From Cyanobium sp. Aljojuca 7A6 (GTDB lineage: Bacteria; Cyanobacteriota; Cyanobacteriia; PCC-6307; Cyanobiaceae): 64,000 nt of DNA. Every line of letters begins with the position of its first letter. The stretch's first letter is position 1. The stretch covers positions 1 to 64,000 of the forward strand of contig NZ_JAGQCY010000004.1 in NCBI RefSeq assembly GCF_024346455.1, written 5' to 3'. Under the pieces are notes generated by a model, which saw only the letters and a program-made list of their open reading frames with translations, was not told the origin of the DNA and searched no databases. Below are positions 24,747-33,814 of this stretch, one piece after another. The translations under genes and the position numbers were made by a program.

Positions 24747-26255
24747 ATGCCAAACGGCCAGCCCAACATCCTCATCCTCTGGGGCGACGACATCGGCCAG
24801 AGCAACCTCAGCTGCTACAGCGACGGCCTGATGGGGTACCAGACCCCCAACATCGATCGCGTCGCCAAGGAGGGCGGGCGCTTCATCCACTATTACGCCG
24901 AGCAGAGCTGCACCGCCGGGCGGGCCGCCTTCATCTCCGGCCAGAGCGTGTTCCGCACCGGCCTGAGCAAGGTGGGGCTGCCGGGTGCCGAGCTGGGCTA
25001 CCGCGCCGAGGATCCCACCATCGCCGAGCTGCTCCAGCCGCTGGGCTACCGCACCGGCCAGTTCGGCAAGAACCATTTCGGCGACCGCGACGAGCATCTG
25101 CCGACGATGCACGGTTTTGATGAGTTCTTCGGCAACCTCTACCACCTCAACGCCGAGGAGGAGCCGGAGCTTCGGGATTATCCCAAGGCGGATGATCCGG
25201 AGTTCCCCAACTTCCGCAAGCGCTTCGCCCCCCGCGGCGTGCTGCACTGCTGGGCCAACGGCGACGGCACCCAGCGGATCGAGAACACGGGCCCGCTCAC
25301 CAAGAAGCGGATGGAAACCGCCGACGACGAATTCATCGTCGAGGCCAAACGCTTCATCCGCGATGCCGTGGCCTCGGGCGAGCCCTTCTTCGTGTGGTTC
25401 AACACCACCCACATGCACTTCCGCACCCATGCGCGGCCCCAGGATGTGGGCCAGTCGGGCCGTTGGCAGTCGGAATACCACGACGTGATGATCTATCACG
25501 ACAACTGCATCGGCCAGATGCTGGATCTGGTGGATGAGCTGGGCATCGCCGATGACACGATCGTGATGTACAGCACCGACAACGGCCCCCACATGAACAG
25601 CTGGCCCGATGCCGGCATGACCCCCTTCCGCAACGAGAAGAACTCCAACTGGGAGGGGGCCTACCGGGTGCCCGCCCTGGTGCGTTGGCCCGGCAAGATC
25701 GCGCCCGGCACCCTGTTCACCGACATCGTCAGCCACCTCGACTGGCTGCCCACGCTGCTGGCCGCCGCCGGCGAACCCGAGATCAAGCAGAAGCTCCTCG
25801 ACGGCCATCAGGTGGGAAGCAAGACCTTCCACATCCACCTCGATGGCTACAACATGCTCGACTACTGGACGGGCAAGGCCGACAAGAGCCCGCGGGTGGA
25901 GTTCTTCTACTTCTCCGACGACGGCGATCTCACCGGCCTGCGCTACGACAACTGGAAGTTCGTGTTCATGGAGCAGCGCGCCACCGGCACGCTGATGGTG
26001 TGGGCCGAGCCCTTCACCGAGCTGCGGGTGCCGAAGATCTTCAACCTGCTCACCGATCCCTACGAGCGGGCCGACATCACCTCCAACACCTACTGGGACT
26101 GGATGCTCGACCACGCCTTCATGCTGGTCCCGGCCCAGTCCTTCGTGGCCGACTTCCTGGCGTCGTTCAAGGCGTATCCACCCCGCCAGAAGGCCGCCAG
26201 CTTCACCGTCGGCGATGTGCTCGAGAAGATGATCTCCGCCGGAGGTGCGAGCTGA
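24747..26255 (+). CDS. Type I sulfatase (arylsulfatase-like), copy 1
   Basis: Alkaline-phosphatase-superfamily sulfatase. The formylglycine motif is SCTAGRAAFISG (Cys55), metal ligands are seen in ILWGDDIGQS (Asp14-Asp15) and MYSTDNGPHMNSW, and the substrate pocket has FGKNHFGDRDEHLPTMHGFD. No signal peptide: the protein starts directly with the core strand QPNILILWGDD, so it should act in the cytoplasm. It would hydrolyse a sulfate ester once Cys55 is converted by an FGE, for which a gene exists at 30148. GC-rich like the host. ATG at 24747 is used; a GTG twelve bases upstream is also possible. Followed by a strong hairpin. Confidence 0.9.
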   Translation: MPNGQPNILILWGDDIGQSNLSCYSDGLMGYQTPNIDRVAKEGGRFIHYYAEQSCTAGRAAFISGQSVFRTGLSKVGLPGAELGYRAEDPTIAELLQPLGYRTGQFGKNHFGDRDEHLPTMHGFDEFFGNLYHLNAEEEPELRDYPKADDPEFPNFRKRFAPRGVLHCWANGDGTQRIENTGPLTKKRMETADDEFIVEAKRFIRDAVASGEPFFVWFNTTHMHFRTHARPQDVGQSGRWQSEYHDVMIYHDNCIGQMLDLVDELGIADDTIVMYSTDNGPHMNSWPDAGMTPFRNEKNSNWEGAYRVPALVRWPGKIAPGTLFTDIVSHLDWLPTLLAAAGEPEIKQKLLDGHQVGSKTFHIHLDGYNMLDYWTGKADKSPRVEFFYFSDDGDLTGLRYDNWKFVFMEQRATGTLMVWAEPFTELRVPKIFNLLTDPYERADITSNTYWDWMLDHAFMLVPAQSFVADFLASFKAYPPRQKAASFTVGDVLEKMISAGGAS

Positions 26256-26268
26256 GCTTCCGATGAGC

Positions 26269-26300
26269 GCTGCTCCCAGCATCAGCTGGGAGCAGCTTTG
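26269..26300 (+). terminator. Hairpin terminator between the two sulfatase genes
   Basis: GCTGCTCCCAGC (26269-26280), loop ATCA, then GCTGGGAGCAGC (26285-26296) form a perfect 12-bp stem followed by TTTGTATT. The T-tract is imperfect, but the stem is strong. It should separate transcription of the first sulfatase from the second, or reduce it. Confidence 0.75.
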
Positions 26301-26344
26301 TATTGGCTGGCTTGCAACTTCACCCATCAACGAAGGGGTTCAAG

Positions 26345-27811
26345 ATGAGTCAAACGAGCAAGCCCAACATCCTGATCATCTGGGGTGACGATGTCGGCAT
26401 GTGGAACATCAGCGCCTACCACCGCGGCATGATGGGTGGCAGCACGCCGAACATCGACCGCATCGGCAAGGAAGGCCTGATCTTCATGGATCACTACGGC
26501 GAGGCCTCCTGCACGGCGGGACGCGCGGCCTTCATCACGGGGCAGTATCCGATCCGGGTGGGTCTGGCCACCGTCGGCCTGCCTGGTGCGGAACAAGGCC
26601 TGAACAAGGCTGATCCAACGCTGGCCAGCCTGCTCAAGCCGCTTGGATACGCCACGGGGCAGTTTGGCAAGAATCATCTGGGCGATCGCGATGAGCACCT
26701 GCCCACCGCCCACGGCTTCGATGAGTTCTTCGGCATCCTGTATCACCTCAATGCCGGGGAATACACGGAGCAGTACGACTTTCCGAAAGCCCCCGAAGTC
26801 GCCAAGCAGTTCGAGCAGCGCGGCGTCATTCACTCCTGGGCAAATCCGGATGGATCGCAGAAGATCGAAGACAAAGGCCCGTTTGGTCGGGAGCGACAAC
26901 GCACGCTGGATGCTGAAATTCTCGTCGAATCCAAGCGCTTCATCAACGACGCGGTCGAGGCAGACACACCGTTCTTCGTCTGGCACAACACCACGCGGAT
27001 GCACTACCGCACCAACTTGTCGCCCAAGTACGAAGGCAAGAGTGGCTATGGCCTCTATGCCGACGGCATGATGGAACTCGACGACACAGTCGGCGAACTC
27101 CTTCAGCAGCTCGACGACCTGGGCGTCGCGGACAACACGATCGTGATGTTCTCCACCGACAACGGTCCAGCCATGAACAGTTGGCCCGATGGCGGCAACA
27201 CCCCGTTCGGCGGTGAGAAAGGTGTCGGTGGCAAGGAAGGTGGCTTCCGCGTGCCGATGCTCGTGAAGTGGCCCGGCACGATCCCCGCGGGCCAGACGAC
27301 CGGTGAGTTCATGACCATGCAGGACTGGATTCCCACCCTCATGGCCGCTGTCGGCGAGCCGAACGTGAAGGAGAAACTCCTCACCCGTTACCAGGCCGGC
27401 GACCAGACCTACGCCCACATCCACCTGGACGGGTACGACCAGACCGAGCTCATCACCGGCAAGGGCAAGTCCAAGCGCAAGGAGTTCTACTACTTCACAG
27501 AAACCAAGCTCCACGGCATCCGCTACGGCGACTGGAAGTTCCTGTTCGTCAAGCAAGACAAATGGTTCAACGGCGTCCAGCAGAACATGCTGACGCCGCT
27601 GGTCACCAACCTGAAGCTTGATCCGTTCGAGCGCATGCACGAGGCACGCGGGTTCGACGAATGGCAGGAGAACCACGCCTGGACTTATGCGCCCGCCTTC
27701 GCTCAGGTTGGCGTGCTGATGCAGTCGCTCAAGGACTATCCACCGCGCATGGCGAGCCTCGACTTCGACATCGACGAAGCCATGAAGTCACTCACGCCCA
27801 AAGGGGATTGA
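26345..27811 (+). CDS. Type I sulfatase (arylsulfatase-like), copy 2
   Basis: Paralogue of the preceding gene with the same layout: NILIIWGDDVGMW metal site, formylglycine motif ASCTAGRAAFITG (Cys56), FGKNHLGDRDEHLPTAHGFD and FSTDNGPAMNSWPDGGNTPF. It also lacks a signal peptide. The start ATG at 26345 is preceded by GAAGGGG. Base composition is lower in GC and codon choice is more mixed than in copy 1, so it is not a recent tandem copy but probably arrived separately. It would need formylglycine activation as well. Confidence 0.9.
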   Translation: MSQTSKPNILIIWGDDVGMWNISAYHRGMMGGSTPNIDRIGKEGLIFMDHYGEASCTAGRAAFITGQYPIRVGLATVGLPGAEQGLNKADPTLASLLKPLGYATGQFGKNHLGDRDEHLPTAHGFDEFFGILYHLNAGEYTEQYDFPKAPEVAKQFEQRGVIHSWANPDGSQKIEDKGPFGRERQRTLDAEILVESKRFINDAVEADTPFFVWHNTTRMHYRTNLSPKYEGKSGYGLYADGMMELDDTVGELLQQLDDLGVADNTIVMFSTDNGPAMNSWPDGGNTPFGGEKGVGGKEGGFRVPMLVKWPGTIPAGQTTGEFMTMQDWIPTLMAAVGEPNVKEKLLTRYQAGDQTYAHIHLDGYDQTELITGKGKSKRKEFYYFTETKLHGIRYGDWKFLFVKQDKWFNGVQQNMLTPLVTNLKLDPFERMHEARGFDEWQENHAWTYAPAFAQVGVLMQSLKDYPPRMASLDFDIDEAMKSLTPKGD

Positions 27812-27889
27812 GATCCAGCAACCGCCGCTGATCTTGGGCGTTAGCTTGCTCAACAAAACAGAGTCCTTAAGCACAAAGGAGTAATCGAG

Positions 27890-29869
27890 ATGGAAAGAAT
27901 GAAACCAGGCCTCCCGGATGCAGACATCAAGGTGACGCTGGAAACCTACATCCGCGCAGAAACTGATCGGCAGTTCGGCGAGATCGTAAAAATGGCGGGG
28001 GGTATCAATCGCTTCTACCACTTCCGCAGCCCCACACCGCTCGACAAGCAAAACGTCGTGCGGATGAACCGCGACACCCTTTACTCCATGGGCGTTGTCG
28101 ATGCATCCAAGGGCGCTACGATCACCGTCCCGCAACTGCCAAAAGATCGTTATGCTTCGGTGTATCTTGTGGACAACGACCACTACTGTCCAGCGGTGAT
28201 CTACACATCCGGCACACACGAATTGCCGAAGGACACAAAATACCTGGCCCTCGGAATCCGCATCCAGGTATTCAATCCGAAGGACTCGGGCGAAATTGCC
28301 CTGGTCAACCAGTTGCAGGATCAGTTCGTCATTAAGGCCAACAGCGTCGATCCACTGCCTGATTTCAAGTGGAACCCTGAGTCGCTCAAGACCTTGACGG
28401 TGAAATACGAAGAGGAATTCAAGACATTCACGAAGTACCCCTCCGACTGGCAGGGGCCGCGCGGCAAGGTCAACGAGCAAACCCGTCACCTGGCGGCGGC
28501 AGGCGCTTGGGGCCTCTTTCCTGAATGGGATGCCACCTACCTGAACTACAGCGGGGGCCATGATCCAAAGGTTGGCCAAAAGGCCACCTATCAGGTGCCT
28601 GAAAACAAGGCTTTCTGGTCCATCACCATCTATGGCAACGACGGCTTCATGAAGAGCGAGAACTGCATCGTCAATTCCTCGAATGTGAAGCTGAATGCCG
28701 ACGGCACGTTCACCGTCTATTTCGGATCGCAGGAACTTTGTGGCGACGTTCCGAACCGGCTGGATATGACCGAGGGTTGGAATTTCCTGATGCGGGTCTA
28801 CCGGCCCGGCGAGTCGGTGCTGGACGGCAGCTACAAACTGCCCAATGCCGAGCCCATCGGAAGTGGGGGCGACAAACCCCTTCAGTTCGCTTCACCGGCG
28901 GACTTTGGAGTTACCGATTACGCTTACAAAGTCTCGGAGACCGATTTTAATATCAAGCGGAGCCTTGCCAAGGCCGGTATCAACCAGTGGGCCTATCAGA
29001 ACGATGTCAGCAACGTCAAGACACAGCAAGTCATTCGGGAGAATCAGGATGTCATTTATTCCAGCGCCGTCGTCGATGTTCGGGACGGTGCAACTCTCTC
29101 CATACCGGTAAGCAAAACCTATCACATCATCGAGGTCATCGATCAGCAGAACTACATTGTCGATGTCGTCTATCCCGGCAAGAGCCTCACGATTACGCCC
29201 GACAGCCTGACGTACGGCAACTACGTCTACCTCAACATGCGGATCCGAGGACTTCCAGATTCTGAAGGTGGAATCGAAGCCACGCGTAAACTTCAGCGGA
29301 TGGCAACCATTGAGGCAAAGTCAGCCGTGGCTTATACGACTCCCGACATCGTGATCGATCAGACCATAATGGAGGCGATCCGGATGGCGCTGATCAAGGA
29401 CGTTCAGGCGGGCAAACTACCCGACACCAGTAGATCGATAGGTGGACCGTATCAGACTGACCTGCAGGCCCATCTCTATGCCACCGCCTACGGATGGGGA
29501 GGCCTCTCTGTCGAACATGCAGCGTACGTTCCGATCACGAACTGCACGGAGATCAGGGAAGGCAAGGCGTTGCCATCAAGCATCACCTTCATGCCTCCCG
29601 AAATCGATTATGGCCGAGGTGGTTTCTGGTCGATCACCACCTACAACAGTGAAGGTTGGCTGGCCATGGACAAAGCCGCCATTTCGAATTCTGAGGCAAC
29701 TCCTAACCCAGATGGAGCTTATACGATTCGATTCAATTCTCCGGGATTGCCGAACAACGTCGAAACACCTTCGCCATTCACTGCGTTGCTTCGCGTCTAT
29801 GTTCCCAAGTCGAAGGAGAGCGCCATGCAATATCTGAAGAATGAGAGCAAGAACTTGGTTATCAAATAG
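27890..29869 (+). CDS. Tandem double DUF1254/DUF1214 protein
   Basis: Two repeats of the same layout. The first half has a DUF1254 part (VVRMNRDTLYSMGVVDASKG) followed by DUF1214 (AFWSITIYGNDGFM); the second half has IRENQDVIYSSAVVDVRDGA and GGFWSITTYNSEGWLAMDKA. Function of these families is unknown; members are often in the periplasm, but no signal peptide is seen here. AAGGAG lies 9 bases before the ATG. The gene is 78 bases after sulfatase 2 and shares its lower GC, so the two probably came together and form one unit. Confidence 0.8.
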   Translation: MERMKPGLPDADIKVTLETYIRAETDRQFGEIVKMAGGINRFYHFRSPTPLDKQNVVRMNRDTLYSMGVVDASKGATITVPQLPKDRYASVYLVDNDHYCPAVIYTSGTHELPKDTKYLALGIRIQVFNPKDSGEIALVNQLQDQFVIKANSVDPLPDFKWNPESLKTLTVKYEEEFKTFTKYPSDWQGPRGKVNEQTRHLAAAGAWGLFPEWDATYLNYSGGHDPKVGQKATYQVPENKAFWSITIYGNDGFMKSENCIVNSSNVKLNADGTFTVYFGSQELCGDVPNRLDMTEGWNFLMRVYRPGESVLDGSYKLPNAEPIGSGGDKPLQFASPADFGVTDYAYKVSETDFNIKRSLAKAGINQWAYQNDVSNVKTQQVIRENQDVIYSSAVVDVRDGATLSIPVSKTYHIIEVIDQQNYIVDVVYPGKSLTITPDSLTYGNYVYLNMRIRGLPDSEGGIEATRKLQRMATIEAKSAVAYTTPDIVIDQTIMEAIRMALIKDVQAGKLPDTSRSIGGPYQTDLQAHLYATAYGWGGLSVEHAAYVPITNCTEIREGKALPSSITFMPPEIDYGRGGFWSITTYNSEGWLAMDKAAISNSEATPNPDGAYTIRFNSPGLPNNVETPSPFTALLRVYVPKSKESAMQYLKNESKNLVIK

Positions 29870-30057
29870 TGATGCTCTCACGAATGGTTGGGTTTTCAGC
29901 GGGTCCGACGCGCTCAAACGTACGTTCTGGATGGAAGCCACCATCTGCCCTGACATGTTGCTGTTTCGAGAGCCGGCGAGGAGGCGGGATCATGTTGATC
30001 CAGACCCCATCCTGTCGACTGGTAACGATTCATAGTCGGAGCCTAAATATACTTGCG

Positions 30058-30082
30058 TCGAAATGATAAAGTCTCATTTCGA
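30058..30082 (+). other. 9-bp inverted repeat before the FGE gene
   Basis: TCGAAATGA and TCATTTCGA are exact complements separated by 7 bases. It sits in the 278-base gap 29870-30147, where I see no gene. No T-run follows, so it may be a weak terminator of the DUF1254/1214 gene or an operator for the FGE gene. Confidence 0.4.
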
Positions 30083-30147
30083 GGTCAAAGACTCAAGCGG
30101 GATCGCCCGATGATGTTGTTTTTGATGTTGGGGCCAGAATCCATGGC

Positions 30148-31119
30148 ATGCCCCCTTCTATGTACGGGTCACCAGCTATGAGGGCCGCCTTGAAGTATGG
30201 CGCCTCCCGTGAGCATGGCCGCCCCCCGGCGCGGGACATGGTGTGGATCCCTGGAGGCACTTTTCTGATGGGCTCCAACCTCCACTACCCGGAGGAGGCG
30301 CCCGCCCACACGGTGAGCGTGGACGGCTTCTGGATGGATCGCTACCTGGTCACCAATGCCCAGTTCCGCAAATTCGTGAAGGCCACCGGCCACGTCACCC
30401 TGGCGGAGCAGCCCGCTGATCCGGCCCAGTATCCCGACGCACTGACGGAGTTGCTGGTGCCGTCCTCGATCGTGTTCGTGCCACCGCCCGGACCGATCTC
30501 CAAGGGCGATCCCTACCGCTGGTGGCAGTACATCGCCGGCGCCAACTGGCGGCATCCCGAAGGGCCGGGCAGCTCCATCAAGCAGCGCGACCACCATCCC
30601 GTGGTGCATGTGGCCCATGCCGATGCTGCAGCCTATGCCGCCTGGAGCGGCAAACAGCTGCCCGGCGAAGCGGAATGGGAGCGGGCCGCCTGGGGTGGCA
30701 GTGAAGGGGCTGAGTTCGCCTGGGGGGAGGAACTGCACCCAGGCGGGCGCCCGGTGGCCAACACCTTCCAGGGAGATTTTCCCCACCACAACAGCCTGCT
30801 GGATGGCTATGCGGGCACCTCGCCGGTGGGTGTCTTCCCGGCGAACGACTATGGCTTGTTTGACACCATTGGCAATGTGTGGGAGTGGACCGACAGCTGG
30901 TACGCCAGCCATGCCAGCAACGCCGGATCAACGGACGCCCGTGCAGCCAGCATCGATCCCACCAGCCAGCACGGAGCGATGCCGCGCAAGGTGGTGAAGG
31001 GCGGCTCCTATCTCTGTGCCCCCAGCTACTGCCGCCGCTACAGGCCAGCGGCACGCATGGCCCAGGGAATCGACACCTCCACCAGCCACATGGGCTTTCG
31101 CTGCATCGTGCGTCTCTGA
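30148..31119 (+). CDS. Formylglycine-generating enzyme (sulfatase-activating)
   Basis: FGE/SUMF1-type protein that oxidises the Cys of a CxAGR (or CxPSR) motif to formylglycine using copper and oxygen. The N-terminal family start VWIPGGTFLMGSNLHYPEE, the middle GKQLPGEAEWERAAWGG and WEWTDSWY, and the active site GGSYLCAPSYCRRYRPAAR with Cys290 and Cys295 are all present. The start might be any of the Met at 30148, 30178 or close by; the core begins at Met31. It lies downstream of two sulfatases carrying its target motif, so it is very likely their activator. A partial second copy follows at 33014. Confidence 0.9.
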   Translation: MPPSMYGSPAMRAALKYGASREHGRPPARDMVWIPGGTFLMGSNLHYPEEAPAHTVSVDGFWMDRYLVTNAQFRKFVKATGHVTLAEQPADPAQYPDALTELLVPSSIVFVPPPGPISKGDPYRWWQYIAGANWRHPEGPGSSIKQRDHHPVVHVAHADAAAYAAWSGKQLPGEAEWERAAWGGSEGAEFAWGEELHPGGRPVANTFQGDFPHHNSLLDGYAGTSPVGVFPANDYGLFDTIGNVWEWTDSWYASHASNAGSTDARAASIDPTSQHGAMPRKVVKGGSYLCAPSYCRRYRPAARMAQGIDTSTSHMGFRCIVRL

Positions 31120-31141
31120 AGCCGTGATTCCTTCCGATGGC

Positions 31142-31762
31142 ATGGTGATCCAGAAGCTGCCCCATCCCCCGGCTGCTGACCCCACGGCGCCCCGTGCCCA
31201 GAGGAGCCGGATCGCTGGGGCCTTCGTCGGCATGGCCGCCGCCTATGCGATCACCCGCCAGCTGCCCTTTCTGCCGGCCACGCTGCTGAGTTCCCTGGTC
31301 CTGGCCGCCATCTCCACGTTCATCGGCAGGGTCCACTCCCCGCTGCGGTGGTGGGCCCTGCTCGGCACCGCCTGCGGCTCGGTGCTGGGCAGTGCTGTGG
31401 TGCTGGCGGCGAAACTTCAGCAGAGCGAACCGCAGTCAGATCTCTCCAGCAGGGCCGTACTGCTCGGTTGTCTCGCCCTTGCCGGTTGCATCGCCGGGCA
31501 CAACCTCAGCCGCGATGCCGTTGGTGATTCCGCCCGCCACCCCAGGGACCTGCTGCGTTCGGCCAGTGCACTCACCACCGGCATCTTCGCGGTGCTGGTC
31601 ACCTTCAGCTTTCTGCATTCCGGACTGGATACGGCGCGCACCTTCTCCAGTCGGCTCAGCACCTCCCTGACCATCCTGGTGGCGACGCTCTCCGTACCTG
31701 GATGGCTGACCCATCTGCTGACCCGCTCCAAATCTCAAGCCGTTTCCTCCCCCCGACCCTGA
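31142..31762 (+). CDS. Multipass membrane protein, unknown function
   Basis: 206 residues with about five hydrophobic segments (IAGAFVGMAAAYAITRQLPF; SLVLAAISTFIG; LLGTACGSVLGSAVVLAA; LLGCLALAGCIAG; TTGIFAVLVTFSFLHSG). ATG at 31142 or GTG at 31124 can start it. It stands between the FGE gene and the first BASS gene with 4-base spacing to the latter. No equivalent exists in the second copy of the module. I do not recognise a family. Confidence 0.6.
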   Translation: MVIQKLPHPPAADPTAPRAQRSRIAGAFVGMAAAYAITRQLPFLPATLLSSLVLAAISTFIGRVHSPLRWWALLGTACGSVLGSAVVLAAKLQQSEPQSDLSSRAVLLGCLALAGCIAGHNLSRDAVGDSARHPRDLLRSASALTTGIFAVLVTFSFLHSGLDTARTFSSRLSTSLTILVATLSVPGWLTHLLTRSKSQAVSSPRP

Positions 31763-31766
31763 CGCC

Positions 31767-32645
31767 ATGGCCCAGGCAACCCTGCTGCTCGTCAGCCTCA
31801 CCCTGTTCACGATCATGTTCGGCCTGGGTGTTGGCCTGAAGGGAGAGGCCATCCTCCAGCTGCGCCGCAGGCCTGCCCTGGTGATCCGGCTGCTGATCGG
31901 CTCCTGTGTGCTGGTCCCGCTGGTGGCCCTTGTGCTCATGAAGCTGACTCCGGACCTGGCCCTCTCCAGGTCCGCCCGTTTCGGCATAGCCCTGATGGCC
32001 ATCTCACCGAGTGCTCCCCTCACCCTGCGCAAGGCCGGCAAAAAGGGGGGCGACCGCGAGCTGGCGGCGGTGCTTCAGGCCTGCGCGGCGGTGGCCGCGA
32101 TCGTTTCGATCCCCCTGATCGCGGATCTGTTCCGCTCCTCCTTCGGGATTTCAGGGTGGGACATCGGCCCGAAGGAGGTGGCCCTGCAGGTGGGCCAGGT
32201 CCAGGTGCTGCCGCTACTGGCGGGCCTGGGGCTCAGGCGTTGGCGGCCGCTCTGGGCGAATCGGCTGTCGGGTCCGCTCGAGACGCTGGGGAATGGCCTG
32301 CTACTGGTGCTGATCGTGCTGGTGCTGGTCAAGTCGCTGCCGCTGCTGCTGCCCTTTGCGGCCGCCAACGTGGTGGCCCTGGGTTTCATGGCTGTGATGG
32401 TGCTGGCGGCCCTGGCCATCGGCTATGGGATCGCTGGCCCTGACCACCGGGAGCGCACCACGCTCGCCCTCGTCACCTCGATGCGCAACCCAGGGCTGGC
32501 CCTGCTGTTCGCCACGACCTACGGCGCCGGCTTCCCTGGCCTGAAACTCGCCGTTCTCGCCTACTTGCTGATCACTGTGTTGCTGTCGACTCCCTTCCTG
32601 CGCTGGCAGCGCCAGAAGCAGCAGGTGCCCTTCGTGACCCCTTAG
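31767..32645 (+). CDS. BASS-family (bile acid:sodium symporter-like) transporter, copy 1
   Basis: Nine or so helices; the pattern FTIMFGLGVGLKGEAILQL at the start, SPSAPLTLRKAGKKGGD after helix 3, and TSMRNPGLALLFATTYGAGF near the end fit the BASS/SBF group, which carries organic anions with sodium. Cyanobacterial relatives include transporters for bicarbonate-unrelated acids and for sulfonated or carboxylated compounds. It follows FGE, so an organic sulfate or its desulfated product could be carried; this is inference only. Confidence 0.75.
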   Translation: MAQATLLLVSLTLFTIMFGLGVGLKGEAILQLRRRPALVIRLLIGSCVLVPLVALVLMKLTPDLALSRSARFGIALMAISPSAPLTLRKAGKKGGDRELAAVLQACAAVAAIVSIPLIADLFRSSFGISGWDIGPKEVALQVGQVQVLPLLAGLGLRRWRPLWANRLSGPLETLGNGLLLVLIVLVLVKSLPLLLPFAAANVVALGFMAVMVLAALAIGYGIAGPDHRERTTLALVTSMRNPGLALLFATTYGAGFPGLKLAVLAYLLITVLLSTPFLRWQRQKQQVPFVTP

Positions 32646-32978
32646 ATGCCCTGGCTCGAATCCCCCGAGGCCCTGCTCCAGGGGCTTGCCGGTGTCGTTC
32701 GCTTCACCCTGGAATTTTTTTCAGTGCTCTGTGTGGCGGCGGGGGTGATCACCACCCTTCGACTGGCCTTGCCGTTCCTGCCTGTCCTGGGCCATCGCGG
32801 CCGACGTCCCCCCAGCACGATCCGGATCAACTTCGGCAGCTGGCTGTCGATGGCACTGGAATTCCAGCTTGGGGCCGACATCGTGGCCACCACCGCGGCT
32901 CCCTCGGAGAGCAACCTGATCCAACTGGCGGCGGAACGGCGGCTGGAGCAGGATCGTCCTCTGAGTCCGAAACCCTGA
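32646..32978 (+). CDS. DUF1622 membrane protein, shortened copy
   Basis: The start directly follows the BASS stop. The family core is seen in FGSWLSMALEFQLGADIVAT. In the complete paralogue at 33380 the next part is NLIQLGVIAVIRTFLNIFLG, the second helix; here the sequence departs after NLIQL into charged residues (AAERRLEQD) and stops. So the copy has lost its C-terminal helix and may be non-functional. DUF1622 proteins are small two-to-three-helix membrane proteins of unknown role. Confidence 0.65.
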   Translation: MPWLESPEALLQGLAGVVRFTLEFFSVLCVAAGVITTLRLALPFLPVLGHRGRRPPSTIRINFGSWLSMALEFQLGADIVATTAAPSESNLIQLAAERRLEQDRPLSPKP

Positions 32979-33013
32979 ACAGCCCCTTGCTTTCGGCACC
33001 GATCGGCACCTCC

Positions 33014-33376
33014 ATGAACCTCACCAACGAACTGGCCAAGGAGCGCAACAGGGCGGCCGCCGAGCACACCTCGCCGGTGGGAACCTACCCGCCGAACGGG
33101 TATGGACTGCGCGACATGATCGGCAACGTCTGGGAATGGACCGACGACTGGTACGTCACCCATGCCAGCGGCATCGACAACCCCGGTGGTTGTTGCCGGG
33201 AAGCCAGCATCGATCCCACCTCCAAGCACGGCAGCCTGCCCCGCAAGGTGGTCAAAGGCGGTTCGTTTCCCTGCGCTCCGAGCTACTGCCGCCGCTACCG
33301 GCCCGCCGCGCGCCTGGCCCAGGGGATCGACACCTCCACCTGTCACATGGGCTTTCGTTGCCTGGTGAGGAGCTGA
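33014..33376 (+). CDS. Chimera: DUF202 N-terminus fused to FGE catalytic end
   Basis: The first 17 residues (MNLTNELAKERNRAAAE) match the start of the DUF202 protein at 33814 (NNELAKERNRAAAERT). They then pass in frame into the last third of a formylglycine-generating enzyme: PPNGYGLRDMIGNVWEWTDD and GGSFPCAPSYCRRYRPAARL with both active-site Cys (87 and 92). The first two thirds of FGE are missing, so the fold is incomplete, and activity is doubtful. The fusion marks the junction of a segmental duplication. Could be called a pseudogene, but the frame is open, GC-normal and tightly packed. Confidence 0.75.
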   Translation: MNLTNELAKERNRAAAEHTSPVGTYPPNGYGLRDMIGNVWEWTDDWYVTHASGIDNPGGCCREASIDPTSKHGSLPRKVVKGGSFPCAPSYCRRYRPAARLAQGIDTSTCHMGFRCLVRS

Positions 33377-33379
33377 ACC

Positions 33380-33814
33380 ATGCCAGACATCCCGCTGCTG
33401 GAGTGGCTCGATCGGTTCGCCTTTGGCCTGCGTGTCGTGCTGGAGGCCGTGTCGCTGGTGTGCGTGGCCCTGGGCTTCGCCGCCACGCTGCGCCTGAGCC
33501 TTCGTCAGACCCTGCGCCAGTCGCTGCTCCATGGCCACGGTCGCCAATCCCAGGGGCGGCGGTTCAACAGCCTCCGCCTCACCTTCGGCAGCTGGCTGTC
33601 GATGGCGCTGGAGTTTCAGCTGGCCGCCGATATCGTGGCCACCACCACCGCACCCTCGAATCAGAACCTGATTCAGCTGGGGGTCATCGCTGTGATTCGA
33701 ACCTTCCTCAACATCTTCCTGGGCCGGGAAGTGGAACTGGAGCTGAAGTTTGAGGAAACCCAGAACCAGCAGAGCCAGCCGACTTCTCCCACCGACACCA
33801 CCGCTTCTTTCTGA
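33380..33814 (+). CDS. DUF1622 membrane protein, complete copy
   Basis: 144 residues with three hydrophobic helices: VVLEAVSLVCVALGFAATLR, SWLSMALEFQLAADIVATTT and LIQLGVIAVIRTFLNIFLGR, then a Glu/Gln-rich cytoplasmic tail. Starts 3 bases after the chimeric gene and overlaps the following DUF202 gene (TGATG). Function unknown. Confidence 0.75.
   Translation: MPDIPLLEWLDRFAFGLRVVLEAVSLVCVALGFAATLRLSLRQTLRQSLLHGHGRQSQGRRFNSLRLTFGSWLSMALEFQLAADIVATTTAPSNQNLIQLGVIAVIRTFLNIFLGREVELELKFEETQNQQSQPTSPTDTTASF

Noticed and set aside
24711-26330. Open frame of 539 codons on the minus strand opposite sulfatase 1
   Set aside because: Antisense to a complete sulfatase; repeated VGG/HHH-type composition with no domain.
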